Assembly: GCF_001649575.2 (NCBI RefSeq)
Contig: NC_051441.1
Span: 15,351,136 to 15,415,135, forward strand
DNA: 64,000 bases
Source of the DNA: Kryptolebias marmoratus
Lineage: Eukaryota; Chordata; Actinopteri; Cyprinodontiformes; Rivulidae
Direction of reading: 5' to 3'
The notes beneath the pieces are model-generated. The model searched no databases, had not been told where the DNA came from, and worked only from the letters and a program-made list of their open reading frames with translations. Positions 36,501 to 47,525 of this stretch are shown piece after piece. The position numbers were made by a program, and so were the translations under genes. Each line of letters opens with the position of its first letter. Positions within the stretch are counted from its first letter, which is position 1.

Positions 36501-39500
36501 AGGACCGGTGGAGTCTCTCCAAGAACATCCTCAGCAGCCAGGAAAGATTCTGATTGGCTACAGCCGGGGCTTGGTGGTCCTGTGGGATCTGGGTGCCGGC
36601 CGTGTCGAGCAGTTGTTCCTCGGCAAGCAGGTACTTAGTTTAGAGACAGGTGTGATGGTGATGTCTCCGCAGGTAAAAATGGTTTGGCACATTAGCTTTG
36701 AATTTTCTTTAAAGGCCGTGTGTGTGTGTGTGTGAACCTCCCCGCAGCAGCTGGAGAGTCTGGTGTGGGAGCGCTCTGGAAACCTATTTGTCAGTTCCCA
36801 TAACGATGGCGGCTACTCGGTGTGGGCCGTTACCAGCGGCAACGCCTGCAGTCCCCAGCCAGTGTCCTCCACCATCCCATACGGTGAGAAATGACCACAC
36901 AGACACACGTCGCATTTACGCTGCTGCGTGGTTGCTTGAGATGAACGTCATTCAGGTCCGTTTAAATGGTGGATGTGCTCACTAAGATGCATAACCAACC
37001 ACGACTGTTGGGACGCGTTGTCTGAGTGGACAGTAGTTTTATGACGTGCTTCATGCTGTTTTCTTCTAAAAAAAAAAGATTAAATAAAGCAAACAATCTG
37101 GAGTAGGGTTGTTTAAAAACCCAGATTTAAACTTGATTAAAATATATTCTATTTGTATGTTTTCTGTCTTTTCTTAGACTAAAATATGCTTCAATCAGAC
37201 CGGTCCTGTTATTTTAAGTTAATGCTTCGTTTACTTTCTGTTCCAGGTCCATTTCCTTGTAAAGCCATCAATAAGATCCTGTGGAGGACTTCACAGTCAG
37301 GGTGAGCGAAGCCATCCGACTCGCCACGTTGGGCTCATAATTACACATAAAGAGCAGATTCTGGGGCTCAGATCTTTAAAAGAGAAGTTTTGAACTTTTC
37401 TCCAGTATTTTTAAGAGTTTCTGTGAAGGACCACAGCGCAGACATCAGTATTTGTTTTATATTCTGTTGTTTTAGTTCTGCCAGTTTGAATTATAAAACA
37501 TGCCTTATTTTTCAGCTTTGCGAGGCTGAATGCTGACCAGCAGCAATCAGATTTTTTTTTTTTTTTTTTTTTCCAAGCAAGATCTTTAAACACCAGCCAG
37601 TGAGATTTAAAGACCTGAAAAAGGTCATTAAAGGGGGGGGGGGGGNNNNNNNNNNNNNNNNNNNNNNNNNNNNNNNNNNNNNNNNNNNNNNNNNNNNNNN
37701 NNNNNNNNNNNNNNNNGGGGGGGGGGGGGGGAGAAACTTGAACTTCACACTGATGTTTGTGCTCAGTTTCTTTTCCTGTTAAGTTACACCAGCAAGATGG
37801 CCTCATTTTCTTTAAACATGCTGCTTAGAAACAGCTTTCTTTGCTCTGCTTGGTGTCTCTAATGCCTCCTGATGCGAGCGGTTCTTTACTTCGAACAAAC
37901 AAAGAGGCCAGGAGCCGATTTATTGTCTGAAACGGAAATAAAATGAATAAATGGCTCCAAAACACTGAAAAACCTTGGACAATAAGGGGTTAAAGCAGCT
38001 TAATTTTGTAATTAAATGTCTTTTTGTATGTTTACGCTCTGATATATTAAGACTTTATACTCTGAACTGATTTAAACCTACATCTAAAAGTTCTAATCTT
38101 ATGAAAAATACCTTTTTACAGTTTATGATAAACAGGACTGTAATGAGTAATATGATTTTTCTTTGTTTTCCAGTTCACCAGTGTTGCTGTACAGTGGAGG
38201 CATGCCCAGAGCCAGCTATGGTGACCGCCACTGTCTGACCGTCCAGCAGGACAAAGAGCACGTCACTCTGGACTTCACATCTCGAGTGATCGACTTCTTC
38301 ACTGTCCACAGCATCAAGCCAGAGAAAGGTCCGACCAGCATCGCAGATCTGTATCCTCGGGCGTATATTCGTACTCTTCGCTGCTTCACTCCGAGAATCC
38401 TCCATCTTTAAACTCCCCTCTCCTCCCCCTCGTCTCAGAGTTTGACGACCCGTCGGCTCTCGTCGTCTTACTGGAGGAGGAGCTGGTTGTGATCGATCTG
38501 CAGACACCCGGATGGCCCTCTCTGCCGACGCCCTACCTCGCTCCTCTCCACTCCTCAGCCATCACCTGCTCCTGCCACATCGCCAACGTCCCTCCCAAAC
38601 TGTGGGAGAGGTTAATAAACGCCGGGAAAGCACAACGAGGCCGCCAGCAAACGCACATGGTGAGAAGTAATGAATTAAAAAATTTTTTTTGTTCAATTGG
38701 TTTAAACATGTAATCTGGATATTCAGCTATAGTAAACAGCTTAACCTTCCTTTTAAATGGCGAAGCTACACGTTCATGACGTCTCTGCTACTGTTTCAGG
38801 CTCGAAACAGACCAAATTTGTACCCGGTGAAGTGAAACTATAACCATCAGGACTATTAGCACGCACAGAAATAAACTCTTTGTGCTGTTTGTTTTGAGCT
38901 CTCAGCATTCATGTTATTAGTGTGTGTGTGTGAGCTTAAAGAGCAGGTGTAAGCAGTTAAAGGCTTTCAGAGTCTTTTAGCTTGGATCAGCTGTTTGATC
39001 AGTGGCGGATTAGACACACACACACACACACACACTAACAGCTGTTAGGTTGATAAATCACAGCTCTTTGTCTGTCTGTGTGAGGCCGACGCAGAGACAC
39101 TGGCAGTGTCACAGAGACTAAGAGCTGCAAACGACAGGGAATACATTTTAGCAGTATATATGTGTGTGTGTGTATGTACTGCTGCAGCTTTTAGAATCCT
39201 AATTTGTTTTTGTTTTGTTTTGTTTGTGCAGAGCTGGCCAATATGTGGAGGGAAAAACCTGGCACCCCCACCCAAACAGCAAGAGCTGCTATTGACAGGG
39301 TTCGTACACACACACACACACACACAGAGGTGGTTTTTTTTTATTTATTCCAATCCCGATGCTTTCTGCAGTCTGATTCAAGTTCAGTTTAAAGAATCCT
39401 CTTTTGTGTGGTTCTGATCTGATCCTGACACCTCGATTTAAATACCTGCTGATATCAACGTTTGGTCGAGTCGGTCCCACCTCTGATTCTGTGACCACCT

Positions 39501-40262
39501 GTAAGTCGAACACATTTTGGGTAAAAATGGAGACTGTCAAAACCCAGAAACCCGTACTGTATGATCTGTCGACTGCTCTGGAAGCAGAAGCTGAAGTTTG
39601 GGGACTTTCTGTCTGGATGTAGGGTGGTAGATATCATGTTTCACGCACCAGATATCGTTTACAAAATCTTCACCAAGGGCTGAAGTAAACAAATAAAAAG
39701 CCCTTGCGGACACTCGACCAACTACAGCAGACAAACCTTCGGAGCCAATAACAGCAGGTTCTGTCGTCATGTTGAGATTTCATATGTTCATATGTTCCTC
39801 CTGGGCTGAAAACACTTTCTGAGGAGAAACTTTCCACGTTTGCTAATAATCCTCGTATTTTTTCTGCCAGACTAAATTATTGTCATTCCTGATGCTATTA
39901 AAAGAAAAGTTGAAGTAGTTTAAATATTTTGTCATTTTTTTGTCATTGGATTTCATCATTCAAACACAGAACTGTGCAGTCATAATTTATTTATTTTGTT
40001 GTTGAAATGTTGTTTACAGGCACGAAGACGGCACGGTGCGTTTCTGGGACGCGTCCGGTGTCGCCCTCACGCCTCTGTACAAACTCGGCACAGCCAACGT
40101 CTTCCACACCGACTGCGACGACCCCCACGACCCGGGCGACGACCCCGACCTGCAGCAGGAGGAGGAGTGGCCTCCGTTCAGGAAGGTGAGGCTCGGGGAG
40201 ATCCTTTCAAGTTGAAGTCAGATGTTTTACTGACTGCGGGAGTTAACGCGGCTCGTCTGTTT

Positions 40263-40315
<53 letters not shown>

Positions 40316-43300
40316 GCAGTCCTTAAACACAACATCTGCGGCCTCGTTTTCTCCTCAGATGGTTTTCATATGTTTGGACCTCAGACAGAACCACCCTATT
40401 GTTCTTGTTGCTTAACTCAACTCTGGAGGAACCGCAGTCTGATTGTATTTTAATTGTCCTCTTTTGTGGAGAGTTGCATTCAAATGAGCTGATTCATAAA
40501 TGGAAAGCAGCGTTGCATGAGGAGAGTTTGAGCAATTTCAGCAGACAGGAAGTGGAGATTGGAGATGGGACACGAAGCAAAGAACTCGACAAGTATTAAA
40601 GAACAAAACAAAAAAAACAGGCTTTATAGCGAGCGATGTTTGGATCCCAAATGGAAGCAGAACATTTTACAGTGGATACAGGAGCGAATGAATCTTAAAG
40701 GTTTTTTCCTGTATTTCTTTTACCATTTTTACATTCCATCCAAGTTTCTTTCCACACATTTCTTCATGTATCTCGTGGTAACAGAGCTGCATGTTCAGGA
40801 ATGTGGTTCTCATATGGGATGAAGAAACCTTCCCTTTTTTTTTTTTTTCTTTGCTGTAATGAAAACCAGACCCAGCTTTCCGTGTGTGTGAGAGAGAGAG
40901 ACCAGCTTCTCCTACATTTTAGCTTTGCTAAGACTCGGCTTCCAAGCGAGAGGGATCCTGTTGGAATTCCTCCTGTTTCTGTCTTTGTGTGGGAAAGAAA
41001 AAGCCGAAGGACAGATTGATGTGTGTGTTTGCTGAGCATGTATGAAGGAAAAGCAGGGGGCTGTCGTGGCACATTTGGGGAAGATTAGGGAAGAAAGGGG
41101 CCGCTGATATTCGAGGAAGAAGAAAGATCCGAGTTCAAACAAAAATCAGAATGCAAAAGACTTGTTTTTTTTTTTACAAGTTTAAAAGGGAAATTAAAGC
41201 TGAGCTTGCAAAGTTGGATGAAGGTGGCGAGGTGGTGTGTTTGTGGGATCATCCTAGTTTTTAATTTCCATCCATCTATTTTCTGCTGCTTGTTCTGGAG
41301 TCGGTTCATGGAGGCAGCAGCTTGATCAGGGAGGCCCAGACATCTCTTCCAAAGAGTTCCCAGGCCATTTGAGAGACATAGTGTCTCCAACATGTCCGGA
41401 GTCTCCTCACAGTTGGACATGCCTGGAACACCTCCATAGAGGGGCATCCAGGTGGCATCCTTACCAGATGCCTGAACCACTTCAACTGGCTCCTCTTAAT
41501 GTGGAGGAGCAGAGTCACTCCTTGATAACTGAACTTCTCACCCTGTCTCTAAAGGAGAGCCCAGCTACCCTGTGGAGAAACCTCATTTTGCCCGCCTGTA
41601 TCCACAGTCTCATTCCTTCGATCATTAACCAAAGTTCATGACCATCAGTGAGGGTAGGAACTTAGACAGACTGGTAAACAGATAGTTTTGCCTTGCAGCT
41701 CTGCTCCCTCGTCACCAGAACGGATCTGTGAAGAGGGATCCGTCTGTCGATCTCACGCTCCATTCTTCCCTCACTCGTGAACAAAACCCTGAGATACTTC
41801 AGCTCCATTTGAAGCAGCACCTCAACAAGTCCGCCCTTTTCCAACTGAGGGCCATGGTCTCAGATTTGGAGGTGCTCATCCTCATCCTGGCCGCTTCACA
41901 ATCAGCTGCGAACGATGCAGTGAGAGCTGGAGCTCACAGCAGGATGACACCAACAGAACCACATCTTCTGCAAATAGCAGAGACAGAATCCTGAGGCCAC
42001 CGAACCAGAACCCTCTCCACCCCCTGGCTGCACCGAGAAATTCTGTCCATAAAAGTCATGAACAGAATCGGTTTCTTCCACCACCTGATGACATCACTGG
42101 TTGAGGTCAGACACCCCCCCACCTCCACCATACACGGTGTTGGTAAAGTGCTGCTTGCCCTGCCTCAGCCGGCTGACGTTTTGCCAGATTCTTCTCAGCC
42201 GATTGAGAGTCTCTATCCAAGACCTCACCGAACTCCTCCCACACCCGAGCCTTTGCCTCAGCAGCTTCGCCTGCTGGTCTCCCTCAGCTGCCTCTGGAGT
42301 CCTACCAGCTAACAAGACCCAGGACACCTTATTCAGCTGACGGCCTCCCTCACCTGGGGTGCCATAGAAAACCCTACTGGGATCATTAAGGCACACAAAC
42401 TCCTCCACCACGATAAGGTAGCGATTCACAGAAGACTTTAATTTCTGGTGTAAATTTTCACAAAGTTCTTCTTTCTTTTTTCCCCTCAGCGCTCACCTCC
42501 TACATGCCTCCTGTTTTGTGATCTCAAATGTTTTCATCTATTTATTCCTTTGGATTTTAAACCAAACTCTTTGTGACGTAGGTTTGAAATGCTTTATAAA
42601 TAAATCTTACTAGTAAATTGAACCTGTGTGTGTAGGTGGGCTGTTTCGACCCGTACAGCGATGACCCCCGGCTTGGCATCCAGAAGATGAGTCTGTGCAA
42701 ATACAGCAACAAGCTGATGGTGGCTGGCACCGCCGGACAGGTAAACACCTGCTTCAGTCTGACCTCCGCATGTATGTGGACGTATCTGTGATGCTCATGT
42801 GACTGAAGATGGTTAAAAGACGATTTTTCTCATCGTAACGCGATGTTCAAATATCTTCATTTTGACACAGTGTTGTATCTGAATGGGCTTTTCCCCACCA
42901 CAGAATAAGCTTCTCACTGCATCATTTAAGGATAAATAACTTGTCAGCAGCTGAAACATTTAAATCATTTTTCTCTCTGCAGGTGATCGTGTTGGGTTTT
43001 AACGACGAGCGTTCGGACCATTCGGTCGACGTGTCGGTGGTGGACCTCCTGCAGGACAGGGAGGGTTTCACCTGGAAGGGCCACAGCAGGCTGGAGCCGC
43101 GTCTCAAACCCGCCCCGTTCCCCCCGGGCTTTCAGCCTCTGGTGCTGGTGCAGTGCCTGCCCCCAGCGTCGGTCACGGCGGTGGCTCTGCACACCGAGTG
43201 GAACCTGATCGCCTTCGGAACGAGCCACGGATTCGGCCTTTTTGACTACCACAGGCGAAATTCTGTGCTGGCAAGGTTTGAGACGCGCAGCTACTGCTTC

Positions 43301-45817
43301 CAATCATTTTTTAAATTTTATTCTGCTGTAATTGTGGCGAAAAGGATGAGAATTGAAAAGGCCAGAGTCACTGTCCTTCCCATCATCCCGTATATAAAAT
43401 AATTTGCCGTGCAGTTTTTGGATGGCCTTTGGGTTTTTTGCATTTCTTTTCCTCTTGCGTTGCCAACAACTCTGCTTCTTTTTGTTCCCATAGGTGCACC
43501 CTGCACCCAAATGACTCCTTGGCGATGGAGGGGCCCCTGTCTAGGGTCAAGTCTTTGAAAAAATCCCTTCGACAAAGTTTCAGGCGCATCCGCAAAAGCA
43601 GGGTGTCGGGAAAGAAACGCGTCATCACCACACCCACCAGCAAGGTGACAGATTGTAGTCGTGCTCCGCAGGAAGATGGATTCATTCTTAAATTTTGGAA
43701 GTGTTTGTGTTCATGAATAACGTTCTGTACGAAGGTTCAGGAGGCCAATGCCGCTCTTGCGGAGCAGGAGGAAGTGGCCCCGGTGCAGCGAAGGATCGAG
43801 CCCCGCTCAGCAGATGACTCTCTGTCCGGAGTGGTCAGATGTCTCTGCTTTGCAGACACATTTCTACGGGATGGTACGCTTGCTTTTTTTTGTCACAGCC
43901 TCACTGAAATATAATTATTAAAGGTAATGACACTAAACTATCAGGAGTCGCTTGGATTACATGGATGTTTTTTACCTTTTAAAAATGTATTCTGATTTAT
44001 TTCAAGTAAAGTTATAAGTATTTGTTGTATCTCATTGGCCTGCTGCTGTTAGAGACTAGGTGGGTTCTCAGAATAGTGAGAAAATGGGCGAATTTCCCAT
44101 CAGACTCACTGAATTTTGAGTGTTTGTGGCCAGTAAGCCAATCCGTCGCAATGAAAACGAACTATTTTTGAAAACATGGCCCACTTTTCTGTGCAGGGCT
44201 TGGAGAAGTGCATTTTTGTCAGTAATTATCGGTAATTTTAGAAAAGTTGTTTTGCTTGAAACGTCCGTCCCCCAGTACACATTAGTGAGGATTAACCAAA
44301 TTTGAGTTACTTGATGACTCATTTAAGCCCTACACCTTTTTCCGTTTTGTATTTTTGCACATTTGTTTTGGGGAATTATCAGTCTTTAGTGCCGAAGAAA
44401 CATAAAGGAAAGTCTTTTATCACTTCCGTCGCTCTAACAGGGAGCTGTTTGTTGATCAGGTACACATCACGGCCCCACGCTCTGGGCCGGCACCAACTCG
44501 GGCAGTGTGTATGCCTACGCCCTGGAGGTGCCTGGCGTGGGTTCGGGCCGCGCGTGCGAGCGGGGCGGCGCGAGCGAGAGCAGCTCGTGCGTGGAGGCGG
44601 TGTTGGGGAAGGAGATCCAGCTGATGCACAGGGCTCCGGTAGTGTCCATATGTGTTCTGGACGGGCGGGGGAAACCCTTACCGGACCCGTATGAAGCCTC
44701 GCAGGACCTCGCCATCGCACCGGATATGACGAACGCCCACTCTGTCCTCATCGCCTCGGAGGAGCAGCTAAAGGTAACTCAGCAGAGCACCTCTGGATTA
44801 AAGATCGATTGTGTCACAGTTGTAAATCCTGGGTTTCCTCCTCCGCCGCTCTCCGTCCAGGTCTTCTCTCTCCCCAAAGTCAGCGCCAAGACCAAGTTCA
44901 AGCTGACGGCTCACGAAGGCTGTCGGGTGAGGAAGGTGGCCCTCGTCCTCTTCAGCTCCGCCGCTCAGGAGGACTACAACGAGCACACACTCGTGTGCCT
45001 CACCAACCTGGGAGACATGCACCTCTTTAACATACCCGCCCTCCGGCCTCAGGTAGGCCTGAAACTCCCTCGGAGCATTAGAGACGTATTACAAGGAGTT
45101 TCCTTGACGCACTTTTAATTCTGCATCGTGCGTCTTTAGGTTCGTTACGACTGCATCCGCAAAGAAGACATTAGTGGCATCGCGTCCTGCGTCTTCTCCA
45201 AGAATGGGCAGGGTGAGGAGGACCGATCAAGAATCACACATTTAACACCTTCTACTGAGATCCTTTACTCCTGGTCTATAATGATCCTCTAAACCTTTCA
45301 GCTTCTGACCCCAAAATAACAACAGGAAAGACTTGTTTCTTGGTCAAACTACACAGACATTGATTAAAAAGTAAATTAAATAAATACATAATGACAACAC
45401 AAGTTGCTTAAACTCATGTTATACTACTTTTTTTTGATTTCATGACTATTGTTTTTGTTTTTTGCAACACTTAAAGTTAGAATGTTTGAAGGAATAGTTC
45501 AGTTTCTGGAGATTATCTAAGACACCCATCTTGGTGTTTTGCTTCCCACGGCGACATCCTAACCTCAACTTTGGGAACCATTGCTCTAAAATATCAATAA
45601 ATATTAGTTTGATCCTCCGTGACACCTCTAGGCTTCGCAAAGGTGCATTTTTAGACTTTTATTTATTTATTTTTGTTTTGTTTTTTTCAATTTTCTGCAG
45701 GGTTTTACCTGATCTCTCCGTCGGAGTACGAGAGGTTCTCCCTGTCAGCCAAAGTTCTGACAGAACCGCTCTGCTCTGTTCAGCTGGACCGACCGCTGGA
45801 GCTCACAATTTCCCGGT

Positions 45818-45856
<39 letters not shown>

Positions 45857-47525
45857 CTGACTACACTGATTGTAAGAACCACTCTTTATTCAGAAACACT
45901 GAGGGAAAAACACACTTAAGAAGTGTTATTTTAATATGGAGCGAACCTTTATTTAACAATGAGAGCATTGGCACCATTTGTCAGTTATTTCAGATTTAAG
46001 ACTTAAACATGAGGTATTAAATCCGTTCAGTATTCTTGAGGTTTAAATAATTAGACAAAAATAATGTTTTCTTCATAAGTAGATGTACTACACAGGGTCC
46101 TTCTGCTCACGGAGCTTTCTGCAGGCTTGAAGATTCTGTAGTGCACATTCAAACCAAAGAAATGATGCTTTATGACGACTCTTATCCGTTGCCAAACTAA
46201 ATGCTGTGTGTGTGTGTGTGTGTTTCCACAGCGATGGTACAACGATGCAGCCACAGGCCAACGGAACCCACAAGACCCAGATGGGTCAGGCTGAAGGTAC
46301 GGCCGAGCATTTCTTCTTCTCTCTCCTCCTCCTTTATTCACCCCCACACCCATCCTTTTTCTTTTTTTATACAAGTCTCTGAAGCTCTCAAAACCCTGAC
46401 CAGGCCCAGCAGGGGTCCCCCTCTGGTCTCCATGATAACCATTCAGCATGCCCCAGTTGCCTCTCCAGTCTGATAGCTCCTTGTTTGGCAGGGAGCAGCG
46501 GTTGTTATGGAAACCGGTCAAACTTTCATCTGGCATTTTGTTATAGGCTACTCTCATTCAGGCATCGGAGTGTTTTTAACGTCTTTGTGTCGCAGCTGAA
46601 ATATTAACTCCACCTGCTCCGATTTCTGTGCTTCTTAGGAAAAACATCCTAAGAATGTTTAAGTAATTTATTAATGAAGACCTGCATTTATCTTAAATAA
46701 CACTACTTATGTGCACTCGTAGTAAACAAGTTTTTGTAATGCTTGATGCGATAATTCAGATCTTTTAAAGGGGGTTATGAAGAGTTAATATCTTACCTGC
46801 TGTAAATAGCTCTATGAACAGCCTCAGTTTGGACAACTTTATTCTGACTGGAGCTCTAAGTGTAAACAAATACCAGAATGGATTCCTGTTGCTTTAAAAA
46901 CAACTCCAATCTCCAAATATTTCCTTCTGTTTCATGCAAACAATATTTATAAACATTTCTGGTAGAAATATTCTGATATTCCAGCTGGAAGTTGGGTTGG
47001 TATTTTGTCAAATAAAGCACCCACGTTAGACGCCGCACTAGTCGTGTAGTACACACTTATTACCACCTAAATGTTTAAATTTGTTTGGTTTCTCTCGTCT
47101 AAGTGCTGAAAAACTGAAAATTATTAGGCAAATGCTACCAGTTGTTTCTGACGGTGAGGGTTCGCAGATGTCAGTATTTCAGTCCTGACTCTCTGGGTTT
47201 GTCCCCTCAGGACAAACGCTGGAGCCTCCCAGCTCCCTGTCGTCCCCCATCCTGGACACCCCCCTGGACTCCCCCCTCAGCTGCGCCGACCTCACCCTGG
47301 ACTCCACCGGAGAGCTCACCGTGGAGGACGTCAGGGATTTCCTAACGTAAGGCGGCGCACACTGAGCCGAGTTTAAAATGTCTTCTCAGCTTATACGCTT
47401 TCTTTGAAGATAAAAACAAATCAAATATATATATTTTTTTCTTTAGGACTGTGGACGAGGTGGAAAATAATCTGAAGAACATGAAAGAAGAGGAGGGACG
47501 CTCTCCTGGCATCCTCATCAACTGA
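18561..47525 (+). CDS. llgl1: Lethal(2) giant larvae homolog 1, complete (23 coding exons)
   Basis: LLGL1 is a cortical scaffold that defines the basolateral domain with Scribble and DLG, opposes the aPKC-PAR6 complex, and binds syntaxins and non-muscle myosin II. The assembled frame is 1064 codons plus TGA, the length I recall for human LLGL1, with every exon phase consistent. It starts [10 protein letters not shown] and contains beta-propeller repeats (for example [16 protein letters not shown] and [13 protein letters not shown]), the family segment [14 protein letters not shown], a basic aPKC-target loop encoded by 43494-43644, and the C-terminal [11 protein letters not shown] / [16 protein letters not shown] block. 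It ends PGILIN. A paralog (LLGL2) exists, but residue choices and linkage to flii and myo15a favour LLGL1. Intron 2 is 11.3 kb and appears U12-type. The downstream neighbour flii is convergent. Confidence 0.97.
18642..22151 (+). other. llgl1: llgl1 intron 1
   Basis: This 3.5-kb intron holds a cluster of at least four same-strand copies of one dispersed repeat (about 19.6-21.4 kb, listed separately) and a short GT microsatellite near 21.67-21.70 kb. Predicted small reading frames here have no recognisable protein similarity. Confidence 0.85.
19605..21380 (+). repeat. Cluster of same-orientation dispersed repeats (GTCTGTTAGCAAAATATC family)
   Basis: At least four diverged copies lie head to tail: about 19605-19890, 19928-20181, 20763-20951 (5' truncated) and 20962-21380. 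Shared blocks are the gtctgttagc start, gatgtacgtctacaac-like, ttcaagatgaccgcc-like, gagctaaaatttggcgtg-like, gctgagagtcattccc-like, and an end at the quasi-palindrome gcattccttcaaggaatgc (around 21359-21377). Between copies 3 and 2 lies about 580 bases of other sequence. The family matches copy 1 in myo15a. Confidence 0.75.
24079..24099. repeat. 21-bp perfect palindrome in llgl1 intron 2
   Basis: TACCTAAAAA and TTTTTAGGTA flank a central G. The palindrome is isolated and no larger inverted repeat was seen around it. Confidence 0.8.
28360..28510. repeat. Fragment related to the TTTTAGCTA repeat
   Basis: The blocks ttgctagttttagcttttg and catttcagcaaagtcagtca correspond to the 3' part of the repeat at 16.0-16.47 kb. 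They are followed here by gcagttttgaagaaattgca. This is a second dispersed copy in the same window. Confidence 0.6.
34215..36467 (+). other. llgl1: llgl1 intron 5
   Basis: This 2.25-kb intron contains a tRNA-derived SINE near its 3' end (35.93-36.26 kb, listed separately) and a C-rich homopolymer at about 36304-36313. Nothing else recognisable was seen. Confidence 0.8.
35932..36258 (+). mobile_element. tRNA-derived SINE-like element
   Basis: The start resembles tRNA-like promoter boxes: a ggggcagtggttagag A-box-like segment, then ctgtcgcctcacagcaagaa, and a decayed B box where ggatcgcttcc stands for GGTTCGAATCC. The rest matches a widespread teleost unit (gggtttcctcccacag, taggttaactgg, tggactagagacctgtcc, atggatgaatgg). 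The family name is uncertain, but interspersed SINE or SINE-like identity is likely. Confidence 0.7.
37646..37716. other. Assembly gap (71 N) flanked by G homopolymers
   Basis: A run of N is bounded by 13 G on the left (37633-37645) and 15 G on the right (37717-37731). It lies in llgl1 intron 8, so no coding sequence is lost. The true length and content are unknown. Confidence 0.98.
40265..40313. repeat. CA microsatellite in llgl1 intron 12
   Basis: This pure CA tract of about 49 bases starts 80 bases after exon 12 ends at 40185. Confidence 0.97.
41270..42425 (-). mobile_element. Degraded non-LTR retrotransposon fragment (reverse transcriptase C-terminal region)
   Basis: The minus strand carries pieces of a non-LTR retrotransposon polyprotein in shifting frames: [20 protein letters not shown] (about 41.72-41.80 kb), [20 protein letters not shown] and [13 protein letters not shown] (41.31-41.49 kb). 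A decayed [12 protein letters not shown] (about 41.95 kb) stands where the RT FADD motif would be. Frameshifts and stops make it inactive. It lies antisense within llgl1 intron 12. The exact clade (L2-, Rex1- or related) was not determined. Confidence 0.75.
43494..44773 (+). other. llgl1: llgl1 coding exons 15-17: aPKC-target loop and following blades
   Basis: The exons are 43494-43644, 43735-43873 and 44460-44773. Exon 15 holds the polybasic phospho-switch [20 protein letters not shown]. Serines at about residues 664, 668, 672, 679 and 682 keep the spacing of the aPKC sites I recall in human LLGL1 (655, 659, 663, 670, 673). Phosphorylation there releases Lgl from acidic membrane lipids. Exon 16 has [19 protein letters not shown]. 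Exon 17 has [18 protein letters not shown] and [19 protein letters not shown], with a teleost-style Gly/Ser/Cys-rich loop between them. Confidence 0.95.
45819..45855. repeat. CA microsatellite abutting llgl1 exon 20 donor
   Basis: An uninterrupted AC tract of about 37 bases begins within four bases of the exon 20 donor at 45816. Confidence 0.97.
46771..46834 (+). repeat. Dispersed repeat fragment (gttatgaagagtta family), copy b
   Basis: The blocks ggttatgaagagttaatatc and gcctcagtttgga align with copy a in the first myo15a introns. Flanking similarity fades beyond the core. Confidence 0.6.

Larger units (their letters stand above)
33530..39299 (+). other. llgl1: llgl1 coding exons 3-11: first beta-propeller and loop
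   Basis: The exons are 33530-33611, 33704-33864, 34068-34214, 36468-36630, 36748-36883, 37247-37301, 38174-38328, 38439-38659 and 39232-39299. They encode [10 protein letters not shown], the [15 protein letters not shown] blade, [20 protein letters not shown], the conserved [62 protein letters not shown] and [20 protein letters not shown]. These are all hallmark Lgl propeller segments. Exon 7 begins at a tandem cagcag acceptor. The assembly gap lies in intron 8, between 37301 and 38174. Confidence 0.95.
40020..43275 (+). other. llgl1: llgl1 coding exons 12-14: second beta-propeller start
   Basis: The exons are 40020-40185, 42636-42740 and 42983-43275. They encode [20 protein letters not shown], an Asp/Glu-rich loop, [44 protein letters not shown] and [20 protein letters not shown]. 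The 2.45-kb intron 40186-42635 hosts a degraded non-LTR retrotransposon. Confidence 0.95.
44861..47525 (+). other. llgl1: llgl1 coding exons 18-23: C-terminal part
   Basis: The exons are 44861-45052, 45140-45212, 45701-45815, 46232-46296, 47211-47346 and 47447-47525. They encode [71 protein letters not shown], a variable linker, [13 protein letters not shown] and a short acidic tail ending GILIN followed by TGA (47523-47525). Confidence 0.95.

Noticed and set aside
41306..41844. Active reverse transcriptase gene
   Set aside because: RT-like segments are broken across frames with stops, and the catalytic FADD-equivalent is eroded. It is a dead fragment.
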